A stretch of 64,000 nt of DNA, taken from NCBI GenBank assembly GCA_963719805.1, contig CAVRDF010000001.1, positions 496,001 to 560,000 on the forward strand, written 5' to 3'. A program made the position numbers and the translations under genes. Positions 43,817 to 52,553 of the stretch are shown piece after piece. Each line of letters opens with the position of its first letter. The first letter of the stretch is position 1. The stretch is from JAMXLO01 sp963719805. Its GTDB lineage: Bacteria > Pseudomonadota > Alphaproteobacteria > Acetobacterales > Acetobacteraceae. A model generated the notes under the pieces. That model was not told the origin of the DNA, did not search any database, and saw only the letters and a list, made by a program, of their open reading frames with translations.

Positions 43817-45805
43817 ATGTCGTTCCACGATCTGCCGCTATGGACAAAGGTCCTGATTGTTCCGCTCGCGGGCATCGCTTCGGGCGTCTTGATTGCTGCG
43901 TCGATCTGGCTTGCTGCGACAGAGACAGAATCAACCCTCGCCCAGGTCGCCAATCAGGCGCTACCGACGACTGCCGCCAGCGCACGGCTGCTGGATGCGG
44001 TTGATACGGTTCATTCCATGGCAATGCGTGCCGTGATCTGGCAGCAGGCCGGTCTTCCGCAGGCGACGATGGACACGCTGAGCCAGGACATTGCGCGCGA
44101 TGCGCAAGCGCTGCGGGTGAATGCCGCCGCCATGGCAGCGGAGCATGCAGGCGATGCGGACGCTTCACAGCTGAAGTCGATCGCGGCGAAGGCGGCGGAT
44201 TATGTGAAGCAGCTTGGTGAAGCGATGGATCTCATTTCAGATCCTGCCATTGCGATAGGCTATTTCCGCCGCATCGATACGACATTCAGCGCGCTGCGCG
44301 GCGAGATCTCGACACTGTCCGCGTCGCGCCGAGCGGTGGAAGCGGATGCGATCCAGGCCGCCCGCGGCAGTTCCCACGCATTGCTGGTCCGATCCTACTG
44401 GATCGTGAGTGGCGCGGCCGTGCTGATGCTGATTCTGCTGCCGGCGGTGATGCTGGCGATCTCACGCCCGGTCCGCGCGCTGACCCGCGCCATGAGCGAA
44501 CTTGCGACCGGCAACATGGCGGTCGAAATCGCCGGCCAGGAACATCGTGACGAACTCGGCGGCATGGCGCGCGCGGTGCTGGTGTTCAAGGAACATATGA
44601 TACGCGGAGCGGCACTGGCCGCAGAGCAGGAGAATGAGCGCAACCGCAATGAGGCAGAGAAGCGTGTCGCATTGATCAACATGGCCAGCACGATCGAAGC
44701 AGCGACAGCCGCGGCATTGCAGCAGATCGGCGAGCGGACGACATCGATGGCGTCTACCGCCGACGCAATGAGTGCTTCTGCCGCGCGCACCGGCGCCTCG
44801 GCGCAGGAAGCCAACGCTGCCGCGACCCAGGCGCTGGCCATCGCGCAATCGGTTGCCAGCGCTGCCGAGCAACTGGCTGCATCCATCCGGGAAATCGGTG
44901 CCCAGGCGGGTCAATCCACCACCGCCGTCAATCGTGCGGTGACCGCCGGTTCAGACACGCGAGCCACGATCACCGCACTGAATGAAGAGGTCGATCGTAT
45001 CGGTGCGGTTGCCGACATGATCGGCGACATCGCAGCGAAGACAAATCTGCTTGCTCTGAATGCCACGATCGAGGCGGCGCGCGCCGGCGAGGCCGGTAAG
45101 GGGTTCGCCGTGGTCGCCAGCGAGGTGAAGGCTCTGGCCACGCAGACGGGACGATCCACCGAGGAGATCGCACGGCACATCGGCCTGGTCCGCTCGGCGA
45201 CCGAGGCCTCGGTCGCGGCGGTGACGCGCATCGACCAGACGATAGGCGAGATCAGCGCGATCGCCGGTGCTGTCGCCGCCGCCGTGAAGCAACAGGACGC
45301 CGCCACGGCGGAAATCGCGCGCAATATTGCGGCGGCGGCGGATGCGGCCAACACGATGAACGGCCGCACCAGTGAAGTGTCGGCGGAAGCGGCAGGCACC
45401 GGGCAACACGCCAGCGAACTGCGCGACGACACGGTGACGCTGAACCGTGCGGTCGAGGATCTGCGCAACTCGGTGATCGAGGTGGTGCGGACCTCGACGT
45501 CCGACGTGGAGCGGCGCCAGGCCGCGCGCATTCCGGTCGACCTGCCGGCCAGGCTCACTATCACCGGCCAGGCGGAGCGGTCGGTTCGCGTCGGCGATAT
45601 TTCGGCCGGTGGCGCCAGGATCGATGGCGCCGGCGATGTGGCGATTGGCACACCTGGCACACTGCGGCTCGACGGCATCGCGGCACCGTTGCCGTTCACA
45701 GTGCGCGCAACCGGGCGCGGCAGCCTGCACGTCGCCTTCGAGGCCGGATCCGCACCGCTGGTGCAGTCTCTGATCGAGCGTCTCGGGTTGCGACAGGCAG
45801 CGTAA
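43817..45805 (+). CDS. Methyl-accepting chemotaxis protein with C-terminal PilZ domain
   Basis: A 662-aa receptor. TM1 is at about 12-33, a helical periplasmic domain at 35-185, TM2 at about 190-212 (SYWIVSGAAVLMLILLPAVML), HAMP at about 213-265, and the signalling domain tip in AKTNLLALNATIEAARAGE. The C-terminus is a PilZ-like domain (about 565-655) with the c-di-GMP motif RRQAARIPVDLPARL and DISAGGARI. This suggests c-di-GMP input into chemotaxis signalling. The upstream Cache protein is likely cotranscribed. Confidence 0.92.
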   Translation: MSFHDLPLWTKVLIVPLAGIASGVLIAASIWLAATETESTLAQVANQALPTTAASARLLDAVDTVHSMAMRAVIWQQAGLPQATMDTLSQDIARDAQALRVNAAAMAAEHAGDADASQLKSIAAKAADYVKQLGEAMDLISDPAIAIGYFRRIDTTFSALRGEISTLSASRRAVEADAIQAARGSSHALLVRSYWIVSGAAVLMLILLPAVMLAISRPVRALTRAMSELATGNMAVEIAGQEHRDELGGMARAVLVFKEHMIRGAALAAEQENERNRNEAEKRVALINMASTIEAATAAALQQIGERTTSMASTADAMSASAARTGASAQEANAAATQALAIAQSVASAAEQLAASIREIGAQAGQSTTAVNRAVTAGSDTRATITALNEEVDRIGAVADMIGDIAAKTNLLALNATIEAARAGEAGKGFAVVASEVKALATQTGRSTEEIARHIGLVRSATEASVAAVTRIDQTIGEISAIAGAVAAAVKQQDAATAEIARNIAAAADAANTMNGRTSEVSAEAAGTGQHASELRDDTVTLNRAVEDLRNSVIEVVRTSTSDVERRQAARIPVDLPARLTITGQAERSVRVGDISAGGARIDGAGDVAIGTPGTLRLDGIAAPLPFTVRATGRGSLHVAFEAGSAPLVQSLIERLGLRQAA

Positions 45806-45868
45806 CGCAGCGGGATTGAATGCGACCGGCATTGGCGTACTGTGGTGCGGGGCACCACGGGGAGTGCA

Positions 45869-46282
45869 ATGCAGTACTGGCTGGTGAAGTCGGAGCCGGA
45901 CGCCTTTTCCTGGGATCAGCAGGTCGCCAACGGCGTGGAGCCGTGGACCGGCGTGCGCAATTTCATGGCACGGAACAATCTGCGCGCGATGAAGAAGGGC
46001 GATCGGGCGTTCTTCTATCACTCCAACCAGGGCAAGGAGATCGTGGGCGTGGTCGAGGTGGTGCGTGAAGCCTATCCCGACCCGACTGCTGAAAGCGGCG
46101 ACTGGTCGAGCGTGGATATGAAGGCCGTGGCACCGATACCGAAGCCGGTCACTCTCGTCACAATCAAGGATGACCCGAAGCTGGCGGACCTCGCGCTGGT
46201 CCGGCAGTCGCGGCTGTCGGTGATGCCGATATCAAAGCCGCACTGGGATCGGATCTGCCGGATGGGCGGATGGAAGGGCTGA
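45869..46282 (+). CDS. EVE domain protein
   Basis: A 137-aa protein that is almost entirely an EVE domain (MQYWLVKSEPDAFSWDQQ, GVRNFMARNNLRAMKKGDRAFFYHSN, VGVVEVVREAYPDP). EVE domains bind modified bases in nucleic acids (PUA-like fold). Family members are common next to conserved housekeeping genes. Its 3' end overlaps the Rieske gene by 13 nt. Confidence 0.93.
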   Translation: MQYWLVKSEPDAFSWDQQVANGVEPWTGVRNFMARNNLRAMKKGDRAFFYHSNQGKEIVGVVEVVREAYPDPTAESGDWSSVDMKAVAPIPKPVTLVTIKDDPKLADLALVRQSRLSVMPISKPHWDRICRMGGWKG

Positions 46283-46632
46283 TCCCGCCCAGGCTGCGTG
46301 CCCTGTGTTCGCTCGCCGACCTCGCGGAAGGGACATCCAAGGGCTTTCCACCGCCGCCCGGTGGCCTCACAGGTTTGTTTGCGGTCCGCCGGGGCGATGC
46401 GGTCTTCGTCTACGTGAACGAATGTCCACATATCGGCACGCCGCTCGACTGGTGGCCCGACCGCTTCCTCTCGGTCGACGGCAGCCGTATCGTCTGCGCC
46501 ACCCATGGCGCTGAGTTCCGCATCATCGATGGTGAATGCCTGCGTGGCCCCTGCTTCGGCGAGCGGCTGCAGCCAGTCATGATCCAGATCAAGGACGGCA
46601 CTATCTATGTGCCGGAAGATGCGGGTCTATGA
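46270..46632 (+). CDS. Rieske [2Fe-2S] protein
   Basis: A 120-aa soluble ferredoxin-like Rieske protein. The cluster ligands are in CPHIGTPLDW and CATHGAEF (C-x-H ... C-x-x-H). It has no signal or membrane segment. It could be the electron carrier of an oxygenase or a nitrite reductase small-subunit-like protein; no partner enzyme is nearby. It starts inside the EVE gene, so is probably coexpressed. Confidence 0.92.
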   Translation: MEGLIPPRLRALCSLADLAEGTSKGFPPPPGGLTGLFAVRRGDAVFVYVNECPHIGTPLDWWPDRFLSVDGSRIVCATHGAEFRIIDGECLRGPCFGERLQPVMIQIKDGTIYVPEDAGL

Positions 46633-46658
46633 CCCGAGGCTAGGGAAGGAACAAGTCC

Positions 46659-48608
46659 ATGCCAGACGTCCATGCCGCCGATTCACAGGTGTTTCCGGTG
46701 AAGCCAGACGTGGCTGCCAAAGCCCACATCACGGCCGCGCGTTATCAGGACATGTTCGAGAACGCCGCGCGTGATCCGAACGGCTTCTGGGCCGAACAGT
46801 CGCGCCGCATCGCCTGGATGAAGCCGCCGACGAAGATCAAGAACACCAGCTTCTCGGGCAATGTGTCGATCAAGTGGTTCGAGGACGGCACATTGAACGC
46901 GTCGGCATCCTGCCTCGACCGGCATCTGGCGACGCGCGGCGATCAGACCGCCATCATCTGGGAAAGCGATGATCCGTCGGTATCGAAGCACGTGACCTAT
47001 CGCGAGCTGCACGAGCAGGTCTGCCGCCTTGCCAACGCGATGAAGGGGCTTGGGGTCAAGCAGGGTGATCGCATAACGATCTATCTGCCGATGGTGCCGG
47101 AGGCTGCGGTCGCGATGCTCGCCTGCGCGCGCATCGGCGCGGTTCACTCCGTCGTATTTGGCGGATTCTCGCCCGATAGTCTGGCGAACCGTATCCAGGA
47201 TTGCGCATCCGAACTGCTGATCACCGCCGACGAGGGCCGTCGCGGCGGTCGCAAGGTGCCGCTGAAGGCGAACGCCGACGAGGCGTTGAAGTCCTGTCCC
47301 GGCGTGAAGAATGTCGTCGTGGTCAAGGTGACCGGCGGCAATGTCGCGATGCAGTCAGGCCGCGATCATGATTACGCGGCGCTGTGCGCGAAGGCCTCGC
47401 CGGAATGCCCGCCCGTCGAGTTGAGCGCCGAGGATCCGTTGTTCATTCTCTATACCTCGGGCAGTACCGGCAAGCCGAAGGGCGTGCTGCACACCACGGG
47501 CGGCTACATGGTGTGGGCGAGCTTCACGCATGAGAACGTGTTCGACTACCACCATGGCGAGATCTATTGGTGCACCGCCGATGTCGGTTGGGTCACCGGG
47601 CACACCTATATCGTGTACGGACCGCTGGCGAACGGCGCCACCACGCTGATGTTCGAGGGCATTCCGAATTATCCGGACAGCTCGCGCTTCTGGCAGGTGG
47701 TAGACAAGCACAAGGTCAACATCTTCTATACCGCGCCGACGGCGATCCGCGCGCTGATGCGCGATGGTGAAACACCGGTGCGCAAGACTTCGCGCAGGTC
47801 GCTGCGCATCCTTGGCAGCGTCGGCGAACCGATCAATCCGGAGGCGTGGTTGTGGTACGACCGCGTCGTCGGCGAGCATCGCTGCCCCATCGTAGATACA
47901 TGGTGGCAGACCGAGACCGGTGGCATCCTGATTTCGCCACTGCCAGGTGCCACTCCAACCAAGCCTGGGTCTGCCACGCGCCCGCTGCCCGGCGTGAAGC
48001 CGATCATCGTCGATGGCGACGGCCATGAGTTGCATGGGGCGTGCGAAGGCAATCTGTGTCTTGCGGATTCCTGGCCGGGCCAGATGCGGACCGTGTTCGG
48101 CGATCACGACCGCTTCGTGCAGACCTACTTTTCCACCTTCAAAGGCCTTTACTTCACCGGCGACGGGGCGCGGCGCGATGCCGATGGCTATTACTGGATC
48201 ACCGGCCGCGTCGACGATGTGATCAACGTGTCCGGCCATCGCATGGGGACGGCGGAAGTGGAAAGCGCGCTGGTGGCGCATCCGAAGGTGGCCGAGGCGG
48301 CGGTCGTTGGCTTCCCGCACGAGCTGAAGGGGCAGGGTATCTACGCTTACGTCACGCTGAAGCTTGGTGAGGAGCCGTCCGAGGAATTGCGCAAGGAACT
48401 GGTCACCTGGGTGCGCAAGGAGATCGGACCGATCGCTTCGCCCGATGCGATCCAGTGGGCGCCGGCGCTGCCGAAGACCCGAAGCGGCAAGATCATGCGC
48501 CGTATTCTGCGCAAGATCGCGGCGAATGAAACCGACAGTCTTGGCGATACGTCCACGCTCGCTGATCCCGCGGTGGTGACGGAACTGGTGGACAACAGGG
48601 TGCAGTAG
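46659..48608 (+). CDS. acs: Acetyl-coenzyme A synthetase
   Basis: Activates acetate to acetyl-CoA through acetyl-AMP. The 649-aa length is typical. It shows the P-loop-like YTSGSTGKPKG (about residue 265), DTWWQTETGG (about 410) and the acetylatable lysine in PKTRSGKIMRR (about 610). It begins 26 nt after the Rieske gene with GGAAGGA upstream. A hairpin follows. Confidence 0.97.
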   Translation: MPDVHAADSQVFPVKPDVAAKAHITAARYQDMFENAARDPNGFWAEQSRRIAWMKPPTKIKNTSFSGNVSIKWFEDGTLNASASCLDRHLATRGDQTAIIWESDDPSVSKHVTYRELHEQVCRLANAMKGLGVKQGDRITIYLPMVPEAAVAMLACARIGAVHSVVFGGFSPDSLANRIQDCASELLITADEGRRGGRKVPLKANADEALKSCPGVKNVVVVKVTGGNVAMQSGRDHDYAALCAKASPECPPVELSAEDPLFILYTSGSTGKPKGVLHTTGGYMVWASFTHENVFDYHHGEIYWCTADVGWVTGHTYIVYGPLANGATTLMFEGIPNYPDSSRFWQVVDKHKVNIFYTAPTAIRALMRDGETPVRKTSRRSLRILGSVGEPINPEAWLWYDRVVGEHRCPIVDTWWQTETGGILISPLPGATPTKPGSATRPLPGVKPIIVDGDGHELHGACEGNLCLADSWPGQMRTVFGDHDRFVQTYFSTFKGLYFTGDGARRDADGYYWITGRVDDVINVSGHRMGTAEVESALVAHPKVAEAAVVGFPHELKGQGIYAYVTLKLGEEPSEELRKELVTWVRKEIGPIASPDAIQWAPALPKTRSGKIMRRILRKIAANETDSLGDTSTLADPAVVTELVDNRVQ

Positions 48609-48623
48609 TGCCCGGCGGTCCCC

Positions 48624-48652
48624 GACCCGCTACGGTTTCGACGTAGCGGGTC
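48624..48652. terminator. Hairpin downstream of acs
   Basis: GACCCGCTACG and CGTAGCGGGTC form an 11-bp perfect stem with a 7-nt loop, 15 nt after the acs stop. There is no U-tract, so termination strength is uncertain. Confidence 0.55.
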
Positions 48653-48756
48653 ACGGGATCCTGAACGCCAGCTTAGAAGTGCCGCGCGGTAAACAGGTTG
48701 TATTCGCAACGTCTCGCGCCCATGCCTGACGGACAAACCGCCAGGAACCGTCACGC

Positions 48757-50544
48757 TTGACCCTCCATCAGATCGAAGCATTGGCCATCGTCGCGGCCAT
48801 GCTGGTGTTGTTCGTCTCCGACCGCCTGCGCTACGACCTGGTCGCCGCTCTGTGCCTGTCGGCAGCCGTGCTGCTCGGCGTTATCCCTGCCGAGAAGGCC
48901 TTCAGCGGCTTTTCCAGTTCGGTGATCATCATCATCGCGTCCGTGCTGGTCATCAGCCGCTCGATCGCGCTGTCGGGGGTGATCGACAATGCGATGCGGC
49001 GCGTGCTGCGCGTGCTGGATTCCACCACGTTGCAAGTCGGGTCGCTCACCGCCGCCGTCACCTTCATGTCGGCCTTCGTCAAGAACGTCGGTGCGCTTGG
49101 CGTCTTCATGCCGGTGGCGATCCAGGCAGCGGAGCGGCGCAATCGCCCGGTATCACGCTATCTGATGCCGCTGGCATTCGGCTCGCTGATCGGAGGCACC
49201 ATCACGCAGATCGGCACGTCGCCGAACATCCTGATTTCGCAGGTGCGCCAGGAAACGCTCGGCCATCCTTATCATCTGTTCGATTTCAGCTCGGTCGGCT
49301 TGCCGCTGTCCTGCGTCGCGATCGTGTTTCTCAGTTTCGGCTGGCGTCTGTTGCCTGCCAATCGCCGCGGCCAGCCTGCGCCGGAAAAACGCTTCGCCAT
49401 TGAGGACTACACCAGCGAAGCAACGCTCCCGGAAAACTCACCCTTCGTCGGTAAGACCGTGGCTGATCTGGAGGAACTCGGTGAAGGCGAGGTGACGGTC
49501 GCCGGCATCATCCGGGAGCATTCGCATCGCTATGTGCCGAATCAAAACTGGAAGCTCTATGCGAACGACATCCTGGTGCTGCAAGGCGATCCGACCGCAC
49601 TTCAGCCGATGGTTGATCAGGCGAAGCTGAAGTTGCTGGGCGCCGAGGAGATGGCGCAGCTGAAGCCACAGGACAAGGACGATGTGCTGGAGACGACAGA
49701 GGCGGTGATTACGCCGGACTCGCCGCTGATTGGCCGCACGCCGCAGGAAATGCATCTGCGGCAGGCGTACGAGGTGAACCTGCTGGCGCTCAGCCGCAGC
49801 GGACAGAGCAACACGACACGGCTGCGTCACAGCCGCTTTGAGGCCGGTGATATAATTGTGCTGCAAGGCCGGCAGCGTCCGTTGACCCGAGCGGAAAACG
49901 AATTGCATCTGTTGCCGCTCGCAGAACGCAGCATTGCCGTTGGCCGTCCGCGCTGGCGCTATTTGCCGCTGCTCATTCTTGCGGTCGCGTTGATTGCGAT
50001 CGGATTCAATCTGGTGCAGGTGGAGGTAGGCTTCTTCATCGCCGCGACCGTGATCGTGCTGCTGCGGCAGATCACGCCACGCGAAGCTTACAACTCCATC
50101 GAGTGGCCGGTGATAGTGATGCTTGGCTGCCTGATCCCCGTCGGCGAGGCGCTTAAGGATACAGGCGCGACCAAGCTGATGGCAGACGGACTCACCGCGC
50201 TCGCCGCGCAATTGCCGCCTTATGGCGCGGTCGGTCTTATCCTGGTGGTATCGATGCTGGTGACACCATTGCTGCACCACGCCGCGGCGGTGATCGTGAT
50301 GGGCCCGGTGGCGGCGGTTGTCGCCAAGAATCTTGGGCTTGGGCCGGACGCGTTCCTGATGGCCGTCGCGTTCGGCGCCGCTTCAGACTTCCTGACGCCA
50401 ATCGGCCACCAGAACAGTACCTTGGTGATGGGGCCAGGTGGTTATCGGTTCGGTGACTACTGGCGGCTAGGATTGCCGCTGTCGATCATGGTCGCCGTGC
50501 TTGGCACCTGGCTGATCGTGCTGTCGTGGCCGTTGCACGGATAA
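48757..50544 (+). CDS. SLC13-family (divalent anion:Na+ symporter) permease with RCK_C domains
   Basis: A 595-aa membrane transporter. Two hydrophobic halves (about residues 1-195 and 395-595) flank a cytoplasmic region with two TrkA-C/RCK_C domains (about 215-290 and 305-385, e.g. YANDILVLQGDPTALQ and FEAGDIIVLQGRQRP). Signature segments are FMSAFVKNVGALGVFMPVA and IGQIGTSPNILIS-like GGTITQIGTSPNIL. The start is a TTG at 48757. Substrate (sulfate or dicarboxylate) is unknown. Confidence 0.9.
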   Translation: MTLHQIEALAIVAAMLVLFVSDRLRYDLVAALCLSAAVLLGVIPAEKAFSGFSSSVIIIIASVLVISRSIALSGVIDNAMRRVLRVLDSTTLQVGSLTAAVTFMSAFVKNVGALGVFMPVAIQAAERRNRPVSRYLMPLAFGSLIGGTITQIGTSPNILISQVRQETLGHPYHLFDFSSVGLPLSCVAIVFLSFGWRLLPANRRGQPAPEKRFAIEDYTSEATLPENSPFVGKTVADLEELGEGEVTVAGIIREHSHRYVPNQNWKLYANDILVLQGDPTALQPMVDQAKLKLLGAEEMAQLKPQDKDDVLETTEAVITPDSPLIGRTPQEMHLRQAYEVNLLALSRSGQSNTTRLRHSRFEAGDIIVLQGRQRPLTRAENELHLLPLAERSIAVGRPRWRYLPLLILAVALIAIGFNLVQVEVGFFIAATVIVLLRQITPREAYNSIEWPVIVMLGCLIPVGEALKDTGATKLMADGLTALAAQLPPYGAVGLILVVSMLVTPLLHHAAAVIVMGPVAAVVAKNLGLGPDAFLMAVAFGAASDFLTPIGHQNSTLVMGPGGYRFGDYWRLGLPLSIMVAVLGTWLIVLSWPLHG

Positions 50545-50578
50545 CGGAATGCGCCGCAGTTGGCTGCGGCGCATTCCG
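50545..50578. terminator. Strong hairpin between convergent SLC13 and DUF1993 genes
   Basis: CGGAATGCGCCGCAG and CTGCGGCGCATTCCG make a perfect 15-bp stem with a TTGG loop, directly after the SLC13 stop and 8 nt beyond the DUF1993 stop. It lacks a U-tract and may act as a bidirectional terminator or 3'-end stabiliser. Confidence 0.65.
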
Positions 50579-50585
50579 CCACTGA

Positions 50586-51095
50586 TCAGAATGATCCGAT
50601 GAAGTCCCGCTTGCCGAGCTCAACCCCACGATGCCGCAAAATGTTGTACACGGTGGTGGCATGGAAGAACAAATTCGGCAGCCCGAAGTGCAGCAGGTAC
50701 GCGCGTCCCTTGAATGACATCTGGCGCTGACCGGCCGTCCAATTGATGTCCTTGTCCTCTGACCCGTCGATCTGCGCTGGCGTGAAACCCTTCACGTAGT
50801 CCAGCGACTTCTCCAGCCGCGCCTTCAGGTCGGCGAATGTTGTCGCATCGGTCGCCGGAAAGTCCGGCAGCGTCCCGCCGGCCAGCCGTCCCGGAATGTT
50901 GCGCCCGAAGTCACTGACCTGCCGGAATTGGCGCGCCAGAATAAACATGTCGGGGAATAGGCGATCGCTTAGCATCCACGCCTCTTCATACTTCTTTTCC
51001 GCGCAATGCGCTGCGGCCTTGTCAACGATGGCTGACATGCTGCCAAGCATTTGCATACAGACCGGCACGGATGCCTGGAACATCGAGAACGCCAT
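50586..51095 (-). CDS. DUF1993 family protein
   Basis: A 169-aa soluble protein of the DUF1993 (DinB-like helical bundle) family, recognisable by AFSMFQASVPVCMQMLGSMSAIVDKA and LPNLFFHATTVYNILRHRGVELGKRDFIG. The ATG at 51095 has GGAGGAG upstream. Function is unknown. It is divergent from the amino acid ABC operon, with an FNR-type palindrome between them. Confidence 0.9.
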   Translation of the reverse strand: MAFSMFQASVPVCMQMLGSMSAIVDKAAAHCAEKKYEEAWMLSDRLFPDMFILARQFRQVSDFGRNIPGRLAGGTLPDFPATDATTFADLKARLEKSLDYVKGFTPAQIDGSEDKDINWTAGQRQMSFKGRAYLLHFGLPNLFFHATTVYNILRHRGVELGKRDFIGSF

Positions 51096-51141
51096 GGTTG
51101 TCTCCTCCGGGTTCAATGAACCGGGCACCGTATTCGCCTGC

Positions 51142-51155
51142 TTGATCTGAATCAA
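51142..51155. promoter_or_regulatory. Perfect FNR/FixK-type binding site
   Basis: TTGATCTGAATCAA matches the FNR-family consensus TTGAT-N4-ATCAA exactly. Its centre lies about 53 nt upstream of both divergent start codons (DUF1993 and the ABC permease). An FNR or FixK-type regulator would link these genes to oxygen status. Confidence 0.65.
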
Positions 51156-51182
51156 TGACCGCAATGTCTATTGGAGCGATGC

Positions 51183-51188
51183 TACAAT
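51183..51188 (+). promoter_or_regulatory. Possible -10 element of the ABC operon
   Basis: TACAAT, one base from TATAAT, lies 13 nt before the permease ATG. No good -35 is seen at the usual distance (around 51160-51165), which would suit an activator-dependent promoter, though the FNR site lies about 5 nt farther upstream than in a standard class II layout. A short leader would result. Confidence 0.4.
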
Positions 51189-51201
51189 TGTTGGAGCGTC
51201 C

Positions 51202-51876
51202 ATGAACTATGTGTTTCAGTTCGGCGACGTCTGGGCCGCGCGATACGATTTGCTTTGGGGTGCCTGGCTCACCATTGAGCTGTCGGCGGTCAGCATGGTG
51301 CTCGGCCTCTTGGTTGCCGTGTTATGTGCGCTCTGCAAGACCATGGGGCCGAAGCCCATCAAATGGGTGGTGAACGGCTACATTGAGGTCATCCGCAACA
51401 CACCATTCCTGATCCAGATCTTCATCATCTTTTTCGGCCTGCCGCGTCTTGGTATCTACATGAGCTCGAACCAGGCGGCGCTGTTGGCGATGGTGGTGAA
51501 TGTCGGCGCCTACGCCGCGGAAATCGTCCGTGCCGGTATTGAAAGCATCAGCCATGGCCAGATCGAGGCAGGCCTGGCGCTCGGGCTGCGCCCCTTGCAG
51601 GTGTTCCGCTATGTGATTTTGTTTCCCGCTCTCTCCACAGTGTATCCCGCGCTGTGCAGCCAGTTCATTCTGTTGATGCTCAACTCGAGCGTTGTCTCGA
51701 CGATTTCTGCGCAGGAACTTACCGCGACCGCAAACGACCTGCAGGCGCGAACCTTCCGCAGCTTTGAGATTTATATCGTGGTGACCGCGATATACCTTGT
51801 GCTTTCCGTGCTGTTCTCCGGTGCTTTCGGCACAATTTACCGCGCGGTGTTCGCGCGGCCGGGCGCACGCGCATGA
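51202..51876 (+). CDS. Polar amino acid ABC transporter permease (first)
   Basis: A 224-aa HisM/GlnP-type permease with five helices and the EAA loop EIVRAGIESISHGQIEAGLALGL (about 112-135). It starts with ATG after GGAGCG and overlaps the second permease by 4 nt (ATGA). It forms the channel with the second permease for an amino acid uptake system. Confidence 0.94.
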   Translation: MNYVFQFGDVWAARYDLLWGAWLTIELSAVSMVLGLLVAVLCALCKTMGPKPIKWVVNGYIEVIRNTPFLIQIFIIFFGLPRLGIYMSSNQAALLAMVVNVGAYAAEIVRAGIESISHGQIEAGLALGLRPLQVFRYVILFPALSTVYPALCSQFILLMLNSSVVSTISAQELTATANDLQARTFRSFEIYIVVTAIYLVLSVLFSGAFGTIYRAVFARPGARA

Positions 51877-52527
51877 TGCGCCAGTTCGGTCCGGCGGAAG
51901 CCTGGTTCATCATCGCGGCACTGCGCTGGACGCTGCTGCTGTCAGTGATCGCCTTCATCGGCGGCGGCATCGCAGGGCTGGGCGTTGCACTGGCCCGCAC
52001 CGCTCCGCGCGCATGGTTGCGCGTTATCGCCACCGGGTACATCCAGATATTCCAGGGAACGCCGCTGCTGATGCAGCTGTTCCTGGTGTTCTTCGGCTCG
52101 ACCGTGCTCGGCGCCGGCATCGATCCATTGATAGCCGCCGCGATCGCATTGACGCTGAACGCTGCCGCCTTTCTCGGCGAAATCTGGCGCGGCTGCATCC
52201 AGGCGATCCCGGCGGGTCAATGGGAGGCAGCCACTGCCCTTGGCATGCGTCATCTGGCTCGCATGCGCTATGTCGTCCTGCCGCAGGCGGGAACGATCGC
52301 CATTGCACCGACCGTTGGTTTCCTGGTCCTGCTGCTGAAGAGTCACGTCGCTCGCGTCGATCATCGGCTTCGTCGAGATCACCCGCGCCGGGCAGATCAT
52401 CAACAACGTCACGTTCCAGCCGTTCCTCGTGTTCGGTCTCGTTGGAACGATCTACTTCCTGCTGTGCTGGCCACTCTCCCGCCTGAGTCAAAATCTCGAA
52501 CGACGGTTTGGCACGGCACGCCGCTAG
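51873..52527 (+). pseudogene. Polar amino acid ABC transporter permease (second), frameshifted
   Basis: The first 160 or so codons encode a permease (MMRQFGPAEAWFIIAALRWTL, EAA loop EIWRGCIQAIPAGQWEAATALG). At about 52343 an extra base in AAGAGTCACG breaks the frame. The rest of the permease (SLASIIGFVEITRAGQIINN, FGLVGTIYFLLCWPLSRLS) continues in another frame to TAG at 52525. In the original frame, translation reads by chance into the substrate-binding gene. Without the extra base it would be a normal permease of about 217 aa. All other genes of this operon are intact, so a sequencing error is quite possible. Confidence 0.85.
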
Positions 52528-52553
52528 TTCCTGATGCAACAAGGAGACGTCGC

